From Prorocentrum cordatum (Eukaryota > Sar > Dinophyceae > Prorocentrales > Prorocentraceae), in NCBI GenBank assembly GCA_963575745.1, contig CAUYUJ010020768.1:31001-95000 (forward strand): a stretch of 64,000 bases of DNA, given 5' to 3'. The notes beneath the pieces are model-generated. The model made no database searches. It had not been told where the DNA came from and was given only the letters and a program-made list of their open reading frames with translations. Every line of letters begins with the position of its first letter. Position 1 is the first letter of the stretch. Positions 21,291 through 33,030 of this stretch are shown here, piece after piece. A program made the position numbers and the translations under genes.

Positions 21291-24200
21291 CCTTCCAACG
21301 CAGCTGTGGCGGGAGCTACAACCAACGGAGGGCGTGCGGGAGGGGCTCCAGTAGGTCAGGTCAGTCCTGGAGGTCAAGGATCTGGAGGCGCTCCTGTTGT
21401 TCCTAGAGGCCCAGCTCCACAAGGTGCTCTAGGGGGACCCCCAGGTATGCCCACGGAGGCACAACAGGCGGCGGCCCAAGCGGCTGTTGTCCCTGAAGGT
21501 GCTGGGGAGCGTCAGGGTATGCAGGGTGTTAGCGACGACGCCCAACGAAATGTCAAACATCGTGTCAACGGTCCTCACGAGGCACTCTTGGGAGAACTCG
21601 AGGAGAAGCGAAAGAAACTCAGTGTGGTCTCGGACGAGGCCCCATCCTGGTTCAAGGCCTTCGCGGAGCTCAACGTGCTTGAGAGCAAAGTTAGGCAACA
21701 AGAAAACGTCGAAATCAGGGCCGATATTCAGAGCATCTCGAATCGTCAGGAGGCCTCCGACATCAGGATGAACAACTTGGAACGACAGATGCAGGATCTC
21801 AAGAAGAACCCCAGTGTGATATCAGGTGCAGCCTCGACTACGGCACCTTCTCACGGAGGGGGCCCACCAGGCCTCTCAGGACCCTCCAGTTTCAGTCCCA
21901 GCTATGTGGAGCTCACAGATACGCCAGATCCTAGCCGCCAGGTGGCCGCACTTCGTGCACCTGTGAGGCCGGAACGTCTATGGACGCTCGAACGGCTGTT
22001 ACGGCGTGCTCTGTGGCCCAGAGAACTTCGATGCCAGAATGAAGTCAGGAGTCTTCGGAGATTGATCAAACCACTGCGAAAACAATATGATGCCGACATG
22101 CTCGAATACAAACACAAAGTTGAACAGCGTAAATTACGTACACAAGCACAGGCACTTAAAGTCAAAAAGATGACGGGGGAGTGGGAACTTACTTACGATG
22201 TCGAGGCCAAACAGGTGGAAATTGGGAGGTACTTGAAAGACAGGGTGGAGGACTACGGGGCGAGGAGGGAGGTGCAGTCTATTCTGGAAGGTCTGGCATC
22301 GAAGCTCAACCAGTCCCAGTGCGTGAGCATCACCATGCATGACATCTTGCGAGCGAGGGCTCGCCTCAAGAGTGGGGCGGCTGGACCTGACCAAGTGACG
22401 CGGGAGATGCTGCAGCTCATCCCCTTTGCCAGCCTCAAGACAATCAGACATCATTTCAGCCTGATCGCCAATCGTCGTCAACAGGTCCCCTCGGATTGGA
22501 AGAGGTTTCTGGTAACTCTCATCCCGAAGGCGCCGTCCATCCAGGAGCTTTCAGAGACTAGGGCGATCTGCCTCCTGAGCCTGGTCCAGAAGTGGTGCAA
22601 CCATGTCCTAGTCATTAAAGGGGAACAACATCTGGTGAATATCAAACACTCTCTTAACATGTATGGGTTTGTGCAGTTCAGGAAGGTCTCTGAGGTCACA
22701 TCGTTTACCAAACATCTTTGCCAACATGCTGCACAATGGGGAAAAGGGGAGAAGCTCTATCTGGCCAGCCTCGATGTACTCCAGGCGTTTGACCACGTTA
22801 CTATCAAGCTTGCGTTACAAAGTATGGAGAAGCTTGGTTTTGACCCCGCTTTGATTTATGCCCTTCTTTGCCCTATGACCGAAAACACGTGTAAAGCCAC
22901 CTTCGAAGGGACCCAGAATTTGGATTGGATTGGTTGGGATCGGAGTATCAGGACGGGCGGGGTGGACGGACCATTCATATTCAAAGTGGTGAGTGTGGCC
23001 TTGTGGAATGATATCGTCGGGACCTGGCCAGGGCGTGATCTGGGTTACGTAGTCGAGTCCCCCGTCCCCATGCCCACTAGATCGACGATTTCACATGCCC
23101 TCTGGGCAGACAATTTGTTGCTGTACGCCAGAGATGAACGGCAGCTCAGGACCATGGTGACTGAGCTCACTCTCCCACTGCTCCAGGCCGGCCTCAATTG
23201 GAAACCATCCTCTCTCAAGCTCATCCCCTTTGGCGTCAATGGCTCGAATGATGTAGTTCTTGATATTCAGTTGCCCACACAGACCCACACGTATAAACTT
23301 GAGTGCGTTAACACTTTGGACATCCTGGGTTACAGGTTGGACAGATCTTGGACACAGCATAGCGATCTGCAGTTCAACTTGGATCGTGCCCGTGGTGCCT
23401 TCTTTGCCGACATCGAATATTATAGAAGTCATCGCATCCCGATTGGGAGACGATTCCAACGATACCGACTCCGTATCCAGAGTAAGCTACTTTTCGCAAT
23501 CGAAGGGATGACGATTGACAACATCACGGCACAAAAAATATTCTCCTGGGAAGGAAAGCTATTAGCCATCATCGGAGGAAGGAGGAAAGGAGTGACTGAA
23601 GATTGGACGGTCTACCAAAAGAGGAGGTTCAAGTTTGCACGCGACCAGTTCGCCAACCATGGATTTCTGTCGGCGGTGGAACTCTTCATTCACAAGAACT
23701 GGCTCTGGGCGAAAGATATCGCTTTCTTTGCCAGAGGCTTTGCGTGTCAAAATATCCCGACAGCTGCGCTGCACACGGACAGGGTACATGCTGATCCGAC
23801 AGCTTCGCTGCACACGTACAGTCAGGCTCATACACATGTCCATTCGTCTTTGCCTGTACCTCAGTTGTTTGGCCAACGTTCTTTGGAGTCCACGCCCAGC
23901 TTTATTCAGACAGCTACGCTGCACACTCACAGTGATGATACAACACATGCCCATTCTTTGTTGCCTGCGCCGCAGGTTGATGACTTTTCTTTCGACACGT
24001 TGCCCAGCTATATTCAGACAGCTACGCTGCACACGAACAGTGGAGAGCACACACACCCTCGTTCGATGTCTTCCGTGCCGCAGGCTGAGAGAGGAAGTTC
24101 TTTCGATCAGTTGCCTTGTTATGTTCCGACAGCTACGCTGCACACACACAGTACACACTTTATTCATTCTCATTGTCCGCCCCGTGCTTTGCCTCAGAGT

Positions 24201-24869
24201 GTTTCGCCTGAGCCCCAGAGACCTGCGGCTATGTTTGGTAGCCGTGGGGGACTGACTGAGCACAAAAAAGATTGTCAACGTTCTTCTGGTCGTGTGTCGT
24301 CTGCGTCCAGTATAAGAGTTCCTTTGGAGCCGAACAAAAAGGATGCTCATTGTTCTTCTGGTCGTGTGTCGTCTGCGTCCAGAATAAGAGTTCCTTTGAG
24401 TGATCCGCTGCAGGTGGCGCATCTGTTTGAGTGCGCCAGGCTCCTGGAAGAAAGGAGCAGGCAGCGCGAATCCCAAGGCACTGTCAGTCCTGCGGCCACA
24501 GCCCCCCCAGTTGACGGCGAGAGCGAACCCACGCCCGCGGCCAAGAATCGTCGCAGGCAGACTGTGGAGACCCGTCTGGCCGCCAGGGGAGAGAAGCGGT
24601 GCCCTGGCCCGAGTCTCACTGCGAGCCAGGAGGAGCTCGCCAAGCGTGTCAGACAGCCCCAGCGCCCATGCGACAAAAGAGATCGGGATGAAATATGTTC
24701 GCCGAGGGGCAGTCAAAAGAGACGGTGTATTGCTCATGTGAATGATGACCCCATCGCTTCCGCCGATAGTCTGTCTGCTGCCCCACAGGGAAGTAAGCGA
24801 CCACGGGACCCCCCTCTTCTAATCATGATAGTGAGCCGCGAGAGGCACGACCCTCTGGCGCAAACGTGA
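21291..24869 (+). pseudogene. Element 2 ORF1-RT fusion ORF lacking the endonuclease
   Basis: One open frame of about 1190 codons; reading is also open upstream to 21222 through flanking repeat. Residues about 1-205 are the ORF1 Gly/Pro/Ala-rich N-terminus and coiled coil (ENVEIRADIQSISNRQEAS). At SYVELT near 21920 the homology jumps from the ORF1 C-terminal domain to the pre-RT linker, a deletion of roughly 2 kb compared with element 3. The RT is complete: LIPKAP, motif A LASLDVLQAFDHV (second Asp at 22791), motif B-like IRTGGVDGPFIF, motif C SHALWADN (Asp 23109). A linker with repeated PTASLHTYS / TATLHTHS elements follows (about 23760-24170). It stops at TGA 24867, with the RNase H part in the -1 frame. 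Without an endonuclease it cannot be autonomous; the open frame may reflect recent origin. Confidence 0.8.
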
Positions 24870-25819
24870 ATGCCTTCAAACTCAACGCCTACTCTCAGGC
24901 GCGGTTGGGCATGATGCATGCGTCAGGTGACTGGTCCGCTCATCGTCGCGCGTTCGCTGCACGCTCGAGGGATTCTCAGGCTGCTCTTCTTGGATGGCGT
25001 GGTGGTACTAAATACGTCGGTTGGAGAAAATGGGAAGATGTCTTCATTGCGGATCAAAATGGCAATACTAAGTGGTGGGAGACTATGATGTTTGGGAAAG
25101 AAGATTGGTCGATTTTCGTTGAGAAGTTGCTCAAAAGATTGCACCTGCCCGCCATTCTTGACTATCTGGCCAAACCTAGAGTTTCGGTTGCCCGTACGGA
25201 GGAGGAGGAGACGAAAGTTAACAATGATAGGATTGCGCGTCGCATTGCTCATAACTTTGAAAATGAGACTATCTTTGACTATGAGTCGGATAAGATTCCA
25301 TTTGAAATACTGGGTGACAGCTTGTGTGTTGTCCAATGGATAAGAGGGCACTGGAGGTGCACGAACATGGGCTATAATAACACCTTGGAGGCGGCACAAA
25401 ACACTCTTGATGCTATAACGGACACCTGCTTGAGAACTGCGTGTGCGGGGGCTGACCCAATCAAACATCTTTATAGGGAGGGTAACAGTTATGCTGACGA
25501 ACTCACGTGGGCTTGCAGAGCTTGCCCACACACATCGAAGAGAAACGAGTATCTTGCCCCTTTATATACTTCGAAAGTTTTAGGATTGAGGGGTTCCTTC
25601 GACGGAGGCACCTCGGATATTGGGGCTGGGGGAGGCTGGTGGCTGCAGGCTTTTGTAGAACATAAAAATGCTATACAGTGTCACGTGATTGCCGAGGAGG
25701 CGTTTGGCCTCGATAGGGAGTCAACCGTGACGGTCTGTGAGTTAACGGCCGCCTCGAAGCTAATTCACGCAATCTCGCAGATTGCGTCTGTTATAGATAG
25801 CGTCTCACACGCTCGGTAG
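24866..25819 (+). pseudogene. Element 2 C-terminal part with permuted RNase H domain
   Basis: 317 codons in the -1 frame relative to the RT part; GTG 24866 overlaps the RT stop TGA. There is no ATG at the start, and the frame is open further upstream, so a frameshift in a C-run near 24806-24815 is the simple explanation. N-terminal ASGDWSAHRRAF matches SGEWTDRR of element 1. The RNase H half-domains are swapped: GDS (Asp 25316), W-x4-W, REGNSYADELT (Asp 25496), then SFDGGTSDIGAGGGWWLQ (Asp 25601), AEEAFGL and CELTAAS (Glu 25739). All four catalytic acids are kept. The Asp-Asp and Asp-Glu distances (60 and 46 residues) are near those of normal RNase H. Confidence 0.82.
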
Positions 25820-25894
25820 AGCCACTTGCGCCTGGTGGCCGCGGGGAGCACCGCTGCTTGCATGTGCTGGAGGACCCCACCGCAAAGCCCGCAA

Positions 25895-26484
25895 AAATAC
25901 TGGGTGAGAGCTTGTGTGTTGTCCAATGGATAAGAGGGCACTGGAGGTGCACGAACATGGGCTATAACAACACCTTGGAGGCGGCACAAAACACTCTTGA
26001 TGCTATAACGGACACCTGCTTGAGAACTGCGTGTGCGGGGGCTGACCCGATCAAACATCTTTATAGGGAGGGTAACAGTTATGCTGATGAACTCACGTGG
26101 GCTTGCAGAGCTTGCCCACACACATCGAAGAGAAACGAGTATCTTGCCCCTTTATATACTTCGAAAGTTTTAGGATTGAGGGGTTCCTTCGACGGAGGCA
26201 CCTCGGATATTGGGGCTGGGGGAGGCTGGTGGCTGCAGGCTTTTGTAGAACATCAAAATGCTATACAGTGTCACGTGATTGCCGAGGAGGCGTTTGGCCT
26301 CGATAGGGAGTCAACCGTGACGGTCTGTGAGTTAACGGCCGCCTCGAAGCTAATTCACGCAATCTCGCAGATTGCGTCTGTTATAGATAGCGTCTCACAC
26401 GCTCGGTAGAGCCACTTGCGCCTGGTGGCCGCGGGGAGCACCGCTGCTTGCATGTGCTGGAGGGCCCCACCGCAAAGCCCGCAA
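25895..26484 (+). repeat. 590-bp tandem copy of the element 2 3' end
   Basis: Near-identical to 25305-25894 (a few substitutions, e.g. GACAGC to GAGAGC, which changes the GDS Asp to Glu, and CATAAAAAT to CATCAAAAT). It starts at AAATACTGGGTGAG exactly where the first copy ends in CCCGCAAA, and ends in the same 3' UTR terminus. It carries a second RNase H domain from ILGESLCVVQWIRG to the stop at 26407-26409. Either an unequal duplication or a 590-nt 5'-truncated retrocopy landing at the 3' end of the first explains it. Confidence 0.85.
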
Positions 26485-26486
26485 AA

Positions 26487-27035
26487 ACCTGGTTGACGGT
26501 TTACCGCCGGTTCCCAGTTGGACGCTGCCAAGTGGATTTGAAAGATATTTGACAATTCATTTTGAGAAAGCAGATTTTCACGTCGAGCATTGGCATATAA
26601 AATTCATTACCAGAGCAGCCCAGTTCTCTAGAGCCAGTTGTACTATCGAACAATTAAGAGAAGCATCAGAGTGACACCGAAAAATGTAAAGTTAACGTTT
26701 TTCGAGAAATGCTCGGAGAAGCTGTCTGCTTCGAGTCTGAGCACTTTATTGCGTGCAAGGAGCTCTACGAGGTTCCCGGCGGTGACGAGGTTGACGGTTC
26801 ACCGCCGGCGCCAGTTGCACGCTACCAAGTGATGACCTGGGGTCGGTTTTCCTTAGATTCGAAAGATATTTGACTATTTTTTTTTGAGAAACCAGATTTT
26901 CCGCACCTGTAGTGGGTTATTCCGCGTTTGCCAGTCAAATTCTCAGGTCCGTAGGTGCAGTATTACTTCCAAAACACTTGGAGGAACCGACGTTGGATAA
27001 AAACAGAAAAACGTGATTTTCGAGTTTTTTCTTTC
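26487..27035 (+). repeat. Hairpin-unit repeats between elements 2 and 3
   Basis: Right half of the hairpin carrying element 2, then a unit with TGACAATTCATTTTGAGAAAG, a second hairpin at about 26777-26809 (GGTGA paired with TCACC), and part of another unit up to TTTTTTCTTTC, where element 3 begins. No gene. Confidence 0.75.
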
Positions 27036-27143
27036 AATCCCACAGGAGCTCAGGGGGTGTCGGCGCGGCGAGGAAGCGGCGCGGCAGCCATCGCTGCCAT
27101 CGACGAGTGCGGCATCTTGCAGGTCAGCTAGGCCGCCTGCTTT

Positions 27144-28754
27144 GTGTGCTGTATTTGTTTTTTTCTTGTCTTGTGCGCAAAGACGGACGGGTACGACTTT
27201 TCAGTTCTTGCGAGACGATTCCAGCTGGAGGATATTTCCCCGACTGTACCATATTTGCAGTACTCACAGGATTACGGACAGAGACCAGATTCTGCTGTTG
27301 AGAGGGCATCTCGGAAAAGACAGATTCAGGATACCGAGCAGATTGTACGTGACCTTCCATTGGACGGGAGATTGAATACTGCCGACTCCACTCCAGATAG
27401 TGATAGCCACTGTTCAGTCCCACCTTCATTAGTGAATATGAATACAGGGCTCATGAATATGACGCAGACTCCTTCCAACGCAGCTGTGGCGGGAGCGACA
27501 ACCAACGGAGGGCGTGCGGGAGGGGTTCCAGTGGGTCAGGCCATTCCTGGAGGTGAAGGATCTGGAGGCGCTCCTGTTGTTCCTAGAGGCCCAGCTCCAC
27601 GAGGTGTTCTAGGGGGGCCCCCAGGTATGCCCACGGAGGCACAACAAGCGGCGGCCCAAGCGGCTGTTGTCCCTGAAGGTGCTGGGGGGCGTCAGGGTAT
27701 GCAGGGTGTTAGCGACGACGCCCAACGAAATGTCAGACATCGTGTCAACGGTCCTCGCGAGGCATTCTTGGGAGAACTCGAGGAGAAGCGAAAGAAACTC
27801 AGCGTTGTCTCGGACGAGGCCCCATCCTGGTTTAAGGCCTTCGCGGAGCTCAACGTGCTTGAGAGCAAAGTTAGGCAACGAGAAAACGTCGAAATCAGGG
27901 CCGATATTCAGAACATCTCGAATCGTCAGGAGGCTTCCGACATCAGGATGAACAACTTGGAACGACAGTTGCAGGATCTCAAGAAGAACCCCAGTGTGAT
28001 ATCAGGTGCAGCCCCGACTACGGCACCTTCCTACGGAGGGGGCGCACCAGGACTCTCAGGACCCTCCACTGTCAGTCCCAGCTATGTGGAGCTCACAGGC
28101 TGGACAGACTGGAATGGGACAGCGGTTACACGTTCGGCCAGTAGGATGAGAGACACGGACGCTGCACAATTCATCACAAATTTGAAGACGGCCATTGCAG
28201 CAGAGGGTGAAGCTAGGATCGACTACGAGGGCACATTACGTATGAATGGAAGTAGAATGAGGCTGAGTACGATCAAGATCAAATTCATTGTAGGAACCGA
28301 TTCCTCGACGTTATACAACGTGAAGCGTGCTTTTGGTGATGCTTTAACTCCGAGTCCCCAAAGGAATGCGGCTCAGGTTTCGAGGTCCCCTCCAGATTAT
28401 GACAGCATGTTCCAGGGCATGTTACAACGACCCAGTCGGGTCCGTGTGCGCATAGAGGCCCCACCTTGGAAACGTGATCATATCGGTGCTGGGGGCCGCT
28501 TCTATGGGGCATACCGCGAGTGTACCAACAGTGAGGCTATGGAGATCAGGGGGGAGACAGGATCGGGACCCAACGGACGGAGCACAATGTGGACCAAGCC
28601 GCAGGACCCTCAGCATCGACCCGTGGAACTGGCATCCTTTCGTATCAATGCGGGGTGGACAGTGGACCGCGAGATCTGGGAGGGTGTACTCATGCGAAGC
28701 GGTGTGACGACTACATACGACACATTTGTGACGAACCTTGCCGGCAGGGTGTGA
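27144..28754 (+). CDS. Element 3 ORF1 protein
   Basis: The open frame starts at ATG 27144, but ATG 27438 (MNTGLMNMTQ) is equally possible; the hydrophobic start of the longer form looks like translated leader. From 27438: Ala/Gly/Pro-rich region (about residues 10-90), coiled coil (about 120-180: LEEKRKKLS through ERQLQDLKK), linker, then the C-terminal domain with PSYVELTGWTDWN and the signature VRIEAPPWKRDHIGAGGR (about 340-357), matching the APWK motif of elements 1 and B. The TGA at 28752-28754 is followed in the same frame, without stop or AUG for 22 codons, by ORF2. Presumed RNA-binding partner of the RT. Confidence 0.72.
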   Translation: MCCICFFLVLCAKTDGYDFSVLARRFQLEDISPTVPYLQYSQDYGQRPDSAVERASRKRQIQDTEQIVRDLPLDGRLNTADSTPDSDSHCSVPPSLVNMNTGLMNMTQTPSNAAVAGATTNGGRAGGVPVGQAIPGGEGSGGAPVVPRGPAPRGVLGGPPGMPTEAQQAAAQAAVVPEGAGGRQGMQGVSDDAQRNVRHRVNGPREAFLGELEEKRKKLSVVSDEAPSWFKAFAELNVLESKVRQRENVEIRADIQNISNRQEASDIRMNNLERQLQDLKKNPSVISGAAPTTAPSYGGGAPGLSGPSTVSPSYVELTGWTDWNGTAVTRSASRMRDTDAAQFITNLKTAIAAEGEARIDYEGTLRMNGSRMRLSTIKIKFIVGTDSSTLYNVKRAFGDALTPSPQRNAAQVSRSPPDYDSMFQGMLQRPSRVRVRIEAPPWKRDHIGAGGRFYGAYRECTNSEAMEIRGETGSGPNGRSTMWTKPQDPQHRPVELASFRINAGWTVDREIWEGVLMRSGVTTTYDTFVTNLAGRV

Positions 28755-31743
28755 CGGTGCAGAGGTGCCAGTCGGGCTGGTGGCCCCACAGCCCAGCATA
28801 GGCTAGGCACCCAGAACCTTATGAAACAAGGGGCTACAGCAGATCGGGGATTTGCTTGCATGAGGGCACTTCTTTCTCACGGCTGTGAAGTGTTCTGTTT
28901 ACAGGATTGTGAACACTTACCGTCCAATTCAATCCAGCTGCTTGGCTGGCATCTAGTTTACTCAAGTGACAGGAAGGCTTCCATAGCTTTGAGGGGGAAG
29001 TCTTGTCACAACGTAGTTCGCTCTTGGTGTAATCATGCTCGTCTTGCTATTGTGTGCTTGCGTCATCCGTGTATCTTTCTTGTCTCTGCGTACTTTCCGA
29101 CCAGATCGGAGAAACGTTCACTGGAGGTGGCTTTTGAGATGCTGAAAGCAATCGAAACAACTTATCGGAGGTGGAAGGAGGAGTGCAGATACACATGTGA
29201 GCCTGTGATTGCAGGGGATTTTAATGTGGAGGTTGCGCCCGACATCACCTGTTCAGGTGGCACGGTGACTGGAGGTGCTGTGCAGATTCTTGGCGGGAGG
29301 GGATATGGGAATGATACGGAGGATAGACGGTGGGAGGAGGACATGTGGAGATCTCAGCTGCAGGAGTGGCTGTGTCGGATGCGCTTGCTGGCAATCAATT
29401 CTCTCGGCTCGCCGTACTCTCGGCAGCCGACTTTCGTGCGTCGTGCGAACAATGCTCGACGCAAGTCTGGGGCGAAGACTATTGCGCCAAAAGTGCTTGA
29501 CTAGCTCATGGTCCCACAATCCGGGGAGGGCGACTTGGGTGAATGCCGAACGGATTGGATCCCAGAGACCCCGACTACCAACTTCTCGGATCATGCCTGT
29601 GTCTACGCCGAGTTCCATATGCAGAACCCTCAGGTCACGAAATATCAAGGCCCCCCTAGCCACCACACGAGCCACAAAGAGTTCCAATCGTAGCGGGAGG
29701 AGGCCCAGTTTCAGGTCCTGGCGGACGCCCAGATCCCGACGGTGCCCCCACAACGTCTTGCTGAAACGATTGCTGGACATGCGTTGCCGCTCCTCACGGT
29801 GAGGCCCCCCAGGTACTCTCGAGGGCTCCCGGCAAGTAGGACTCCCCAGCGTGCCGACCTGGAGGTACAACTCAGAGAGGCACGTGCTAGGAAGGACAGA
29901 GCGTTGGCTCGGGACCTTCGACGCCGTATCAGACCGCTTGCGCGGGAATATCGCCGACGGAAGGTGGAGTGGGAGGCGTTGCCATCTAGGAAGGGGAGGA
30001 GGACACGTGTGCCGGAGTTGAGGGTGACGGACACTGGGGGAGGGGATATGGAGCCTACGACTATGATGACGGAGGACAGGGACCTGTGGGCGGAGGAGGT
30101 GGAGCGATATGCTGTGCAGAGTATGACTTGTGATGACTCCAGAGCCCGCAATCGGGGGCTTGTGTCCACACTGCGTCGCCATGCATCTCAATCTACAGCC
30201 TCTTGTGACAACGCACTTACGATTACATACTCTATTATTCTGCAGGCGCGGGGCAGGCTCCGAACAGGACGGGCCTGTGGGCCCGACGGCATCTCGGTTG
30301 AGCTTCTCAAGTCTGTTTCGTGGCGGTCAGTTCGTGCTATTGATAAGGTGTTCTCTGATATATTCAATGGGCTTCGCCCGACGCCAAGGGAAGGGCAGGA
30401 GGTATACCTAACACTTATGCCGAAAACGAGCAAACTAGAAACACTGCGACAAACAAGGAACCTGCTCGTCGGAAATACCTTGGCCAAGTGGTATCTTACG
30501 CGTGACGATCTTACTGGAACGATGTGTGGAACCCTTCATGAGTGATATGGCGGTTTACGGTTTTACTAGCGGACGACGTTGCTGGGAGATTTCATCGGCC
30601 ATGAAGTGTATTGCACAACATGCTTCCACATGGGGGCGAGATCAAACGGCGTGGCTCCTCAGCTGTGACATTGAGCGGGCGTTCGATGCTGTGACGCTGC
30701 CGACAGTCTCGAGAGCGATGGCGGCCCTTGGGATCAGTGCACGGCTACAGTATGCGTTATTGGAGCCTCTCTCATCCACTTCATGCACGGTGCTGTTTGA
30801 AGGAGTGACAATCCCCAATGTGCAGTGGGATAGATCGCTCCGTACTGGTGGTACCGAATCACCTATCGCGTTCACTATTGTCACTTTTGCTATGTGGCGT
30901 GATGTGATTGCCCGCCTGGACCAGCGCGGTGTCGGAGTTGAGATGCCATGCCATGATGATCATTGTCGGTATGCACGCTGGAATCATGCTCTCTGGGCTG
31001 GCAATATTTTTCTCGCCGCCAAGTCAGCATCGGAGGCGCAGGAGGCGGCCACTGCCTTCACTACTGCTCTCAGGGAGTGGGGGATGGAGTGGGAGGAGGA
31101 GAGTCTAGAGATGATGGTGAGTGGTACTCAGTACACTGATACGGTCACGGTTCAGATTGGCTCGCGGACTGTACCTTTCAAGCATGTTGAGAGTTTGAAT
31201 GTGCCGGGGTATCAGATTCCCAGAAGTTTCACTTCTATCCACGCGGATGTGCAGGAGCGCCTCCAGCAGGCCCGAAGGGCATTCTTTGCGCAGGTGCAGT
31301 ATTTTACGTGCAAGGCGTTGCCTCTGGTGAAGAAGTTTCGTCGATACCAATCGACTGTGCAGAGCCGTCTTTTATATGCAGCAGAGGCCATCACGATTGA
31401 CAGTGAGTGTGTGAGGGTTATCCACGCGTTCGAGGGTATGTGTCTTCTGAGAATGTCAGGGGGGAGGAAGCCAGGAGATGTGGGGTGGGAGGTATGGCGG
31501 CCAGCTGCACTGACACGAGTCAGGTCAATCTTCTGCGATGGGGGTTTCCCGTTGGCTGTGCAGGTGCTTTGCTGGAACAGCTGGGGCATGCTGCGCTCCA
31601 CGAGACAGTGCCTACTATCTTTGGAGGAGGACAGGACGGCAAGGACGGAGGTAGAGGTGGAGGGATCAACGACTCAATGTGTTAAACGTGTTCGCTTTGC
31701 GGATGGACGGGGGGGGGGGGGGGTGCACCTGCAGCGACTGTGA
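28755..31743 (+). pseudogene. Element 3 ORF2, endonuclease and reverse transcriptase part
   Basis: Endonuclease: LGTQNL just before the first ATG (28821), CLQDCEHL (Asp where Glu is usual), SAYFP, AGDFNVEV, then KVLD with TAG (29502) where element 1 has KVLDYL, and FSDHACVY. A second in-frame TAG is at 29691. The RT continues in the same frame to about 30500, then needs +1 (the downstream frame opens near 30502): LMPKTS, SCDIERAFDAV (motif A), LRTGGTESPIAF (motif B-like), NHALWAGN (motif C, Asp 726 equivalent replaced by Gly at 31000). A poly-G run precedes TGA 31741. With motif C lost this copy is dead as an enzyme. Confidence 0.82.
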
Positions 31744-33030
31744 TGGAGGTGGGGGGGGGGGATTACGGATATGGAGAGGCGGCTGGAGGATCTTTGCTCA
31801 CAGGTTGCCCGTTCCATTGCCCGCTCACAGCCGATGCCCTCTGGAGAGGGAGCTGCCCACACTCTCAGAGACGAGCCACTTGCCGTCCCAGAGGGGAGGA
31901 GGGCCTTTCGAGACTCCCAACGTGCGTCTATGATGTACAATGTTGGCTGGGTCGCGGCTTGCGACGCAATGCCAGAGGTTTCACGACGACGCGGCAACAG
32001 GGCTTTATCTAGTTCGGGCAAACGGCTTCGTGGAGGCCCTGTGTCTGTGAGCGGTCGGTCTTGGCAATTCCCTTACATTCAGTTCTTTGGGGAAAAGTGG
32101 TGGGAGTCTGTGCGGGGCGATTGGGTTCAGTTCTTGGAGGTCTGGAAGCAACTCCTTACACAATGCAACAAAGCTAAGGTCTATGATTACTTTGTGGTGT
32201 CTTGGAAGGGCTCTCCTAATGGACCTCGAGGCTCCCCTGAGGCTCATGAGAAGGCCGATGCTGAGACGGCCCACATCGCGACCAACCCCCTGCGCCCCAA
32301 GTATGACCCCAAAGAGTCCGCCAAGCTTGCACTACGTTATGCTATGATCCAGGAACGTGCGACGGTGTGGAATATATCCTCAGAAGGTTTTGCTGTTGAG
32401 TTCAAGGGTTATTCATTACTTATCTGCTCCTGGCTGCAGGGGAAATGGAGATGTGAGAATCGTGGCTACTGCAAGAGGACAGCTGCCATGATTGATTGTA
32501 CCTTTGAGCTCGCTGCGTGTTTCAATCTGAGGCCTGCTGCCTTGGGGCGTGATACATGGAGACATGAATTCAGGGAGGGCAATGCACGCGCGGATGAATT
32601 GACGCATGAGGCCAGATGTGGCCGCACATTCTACATAACTCGATGTTATCTATTTCCATTTGAAACTTATCTCTTACCGTTCGCTATCAGGGGAGGCTTT
32701 GATGGCGGGGTTGACCAGCAAGGATCAGGATGTGGTTTCTGGCTTCAGATCGGCTTAATCAATACTCAGTGTAATCCCAGGGAGATAGGCATCGCTTCCG
32801 CGAGAACCGTGGGCCCCTTCCCTGCTGGGCATGAGTTTGCTGTTTCTAGTGCCGTTCTCCTCGTTTGGAGGGATGCGGCCGAGGCCGCGTGGCTCCTTGA
32901 TGGTGCTACGGTCGCAGAATGTGAATTGTCGGCAGCCGAAGCGCTGCTCAGCGCTGCCCGTGTGCTCCTGCGGGACCTGTTCTCGCCCAGCTGCACTCAG
33001 CTGGGAATTCGAGTCCAAACAAACAAACAA
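31744..33030 (+). pseudogene. Element 3 permuted RNase H part
   Basis: Same frame as the RT after the in-frame TGA at 31741. EKWWESVRGDWVQFLEVW matches the pre-RNase H region of the other copies. Half-domain order is again swapped: FKGYSLLICSW (Asp of GDS replaced by Tyr at 32410), REGNARADELT (Asp 32593), then GGFDGGVDQQGSGCGFWLQ (Asp 32701) and ATVAECELSAAEAL (Glu 32933). An insertion of about 20 residues lies between the last two motifs. The open frame runs out of the element into flanking repeat. Non-functional by loss of one catalytic acid. Confidence 0.78.

Larger units (their letters stand above)
21291..26486 (+). mobile_element. Non-LTR retrotransposon, element 2 (5'-truncated, endonuclease deleted)
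   Basis: Starts inside ORF1 at CCTTCCAACGCAGCTGTGG, the same point as 27471 in element 3. The ORF1 C-terminal domain, the inter-ORF TGA and the whole endonuclease are missing. The 3' end (CCGCAAAGCCCGCAAAA, 26486) abuts the hairpin right half ACCTGGTTGACGGTTTACC. The last 590 bp are present twice (25305-25894 and 25895-26484), joined with no hairpin between. It belongs to the element 3 subfamily: ORF1 N-terminal parts are nearly identical. Confidence 0.85.
27036..33030 (+). mobile_element. Non-LTR retrotransposon, element 3 (complete architecture, decayed)
   Basis: ORF1 (to 28754), in-frame TGA, endonuclease, RT and permuted RNase H in order. ORF2 is damaged by in-frame stops and one frameshift. 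The 3' end GTCCAAACAAACAAACAA (33030) abuts ACCTGGTTGACGGTTTACC, the hairpin right half. The 5' end lies in the middle of a short unit rather than in a hairpin, and its leader differs from that of element 1, so the left boundary (about 27036) is approximate. Confidence 0.82.

Noticed and set aside
23562-24737. 391-codon minus frame opposite element 2
   Set aside because: Shadow of the RT/linker coding sequence on the plus strand; Arg/Ser/Thr-rich with no domain.
27144-27220. Signal peptide on element 3 ORF1 (MCCICFFLVLCA)
   Set aside because: Most likely translated leader; other ORF1s lack it, and a better start lies at 27438.
32990-33030. tRNA T-arm-like GGGAATTCGAGTCC at the element 3 3' end
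   Set aside because: Only one arm-like stretch, no acceptor, D or anticodon arms, and no counterpart in the other 3' ends.
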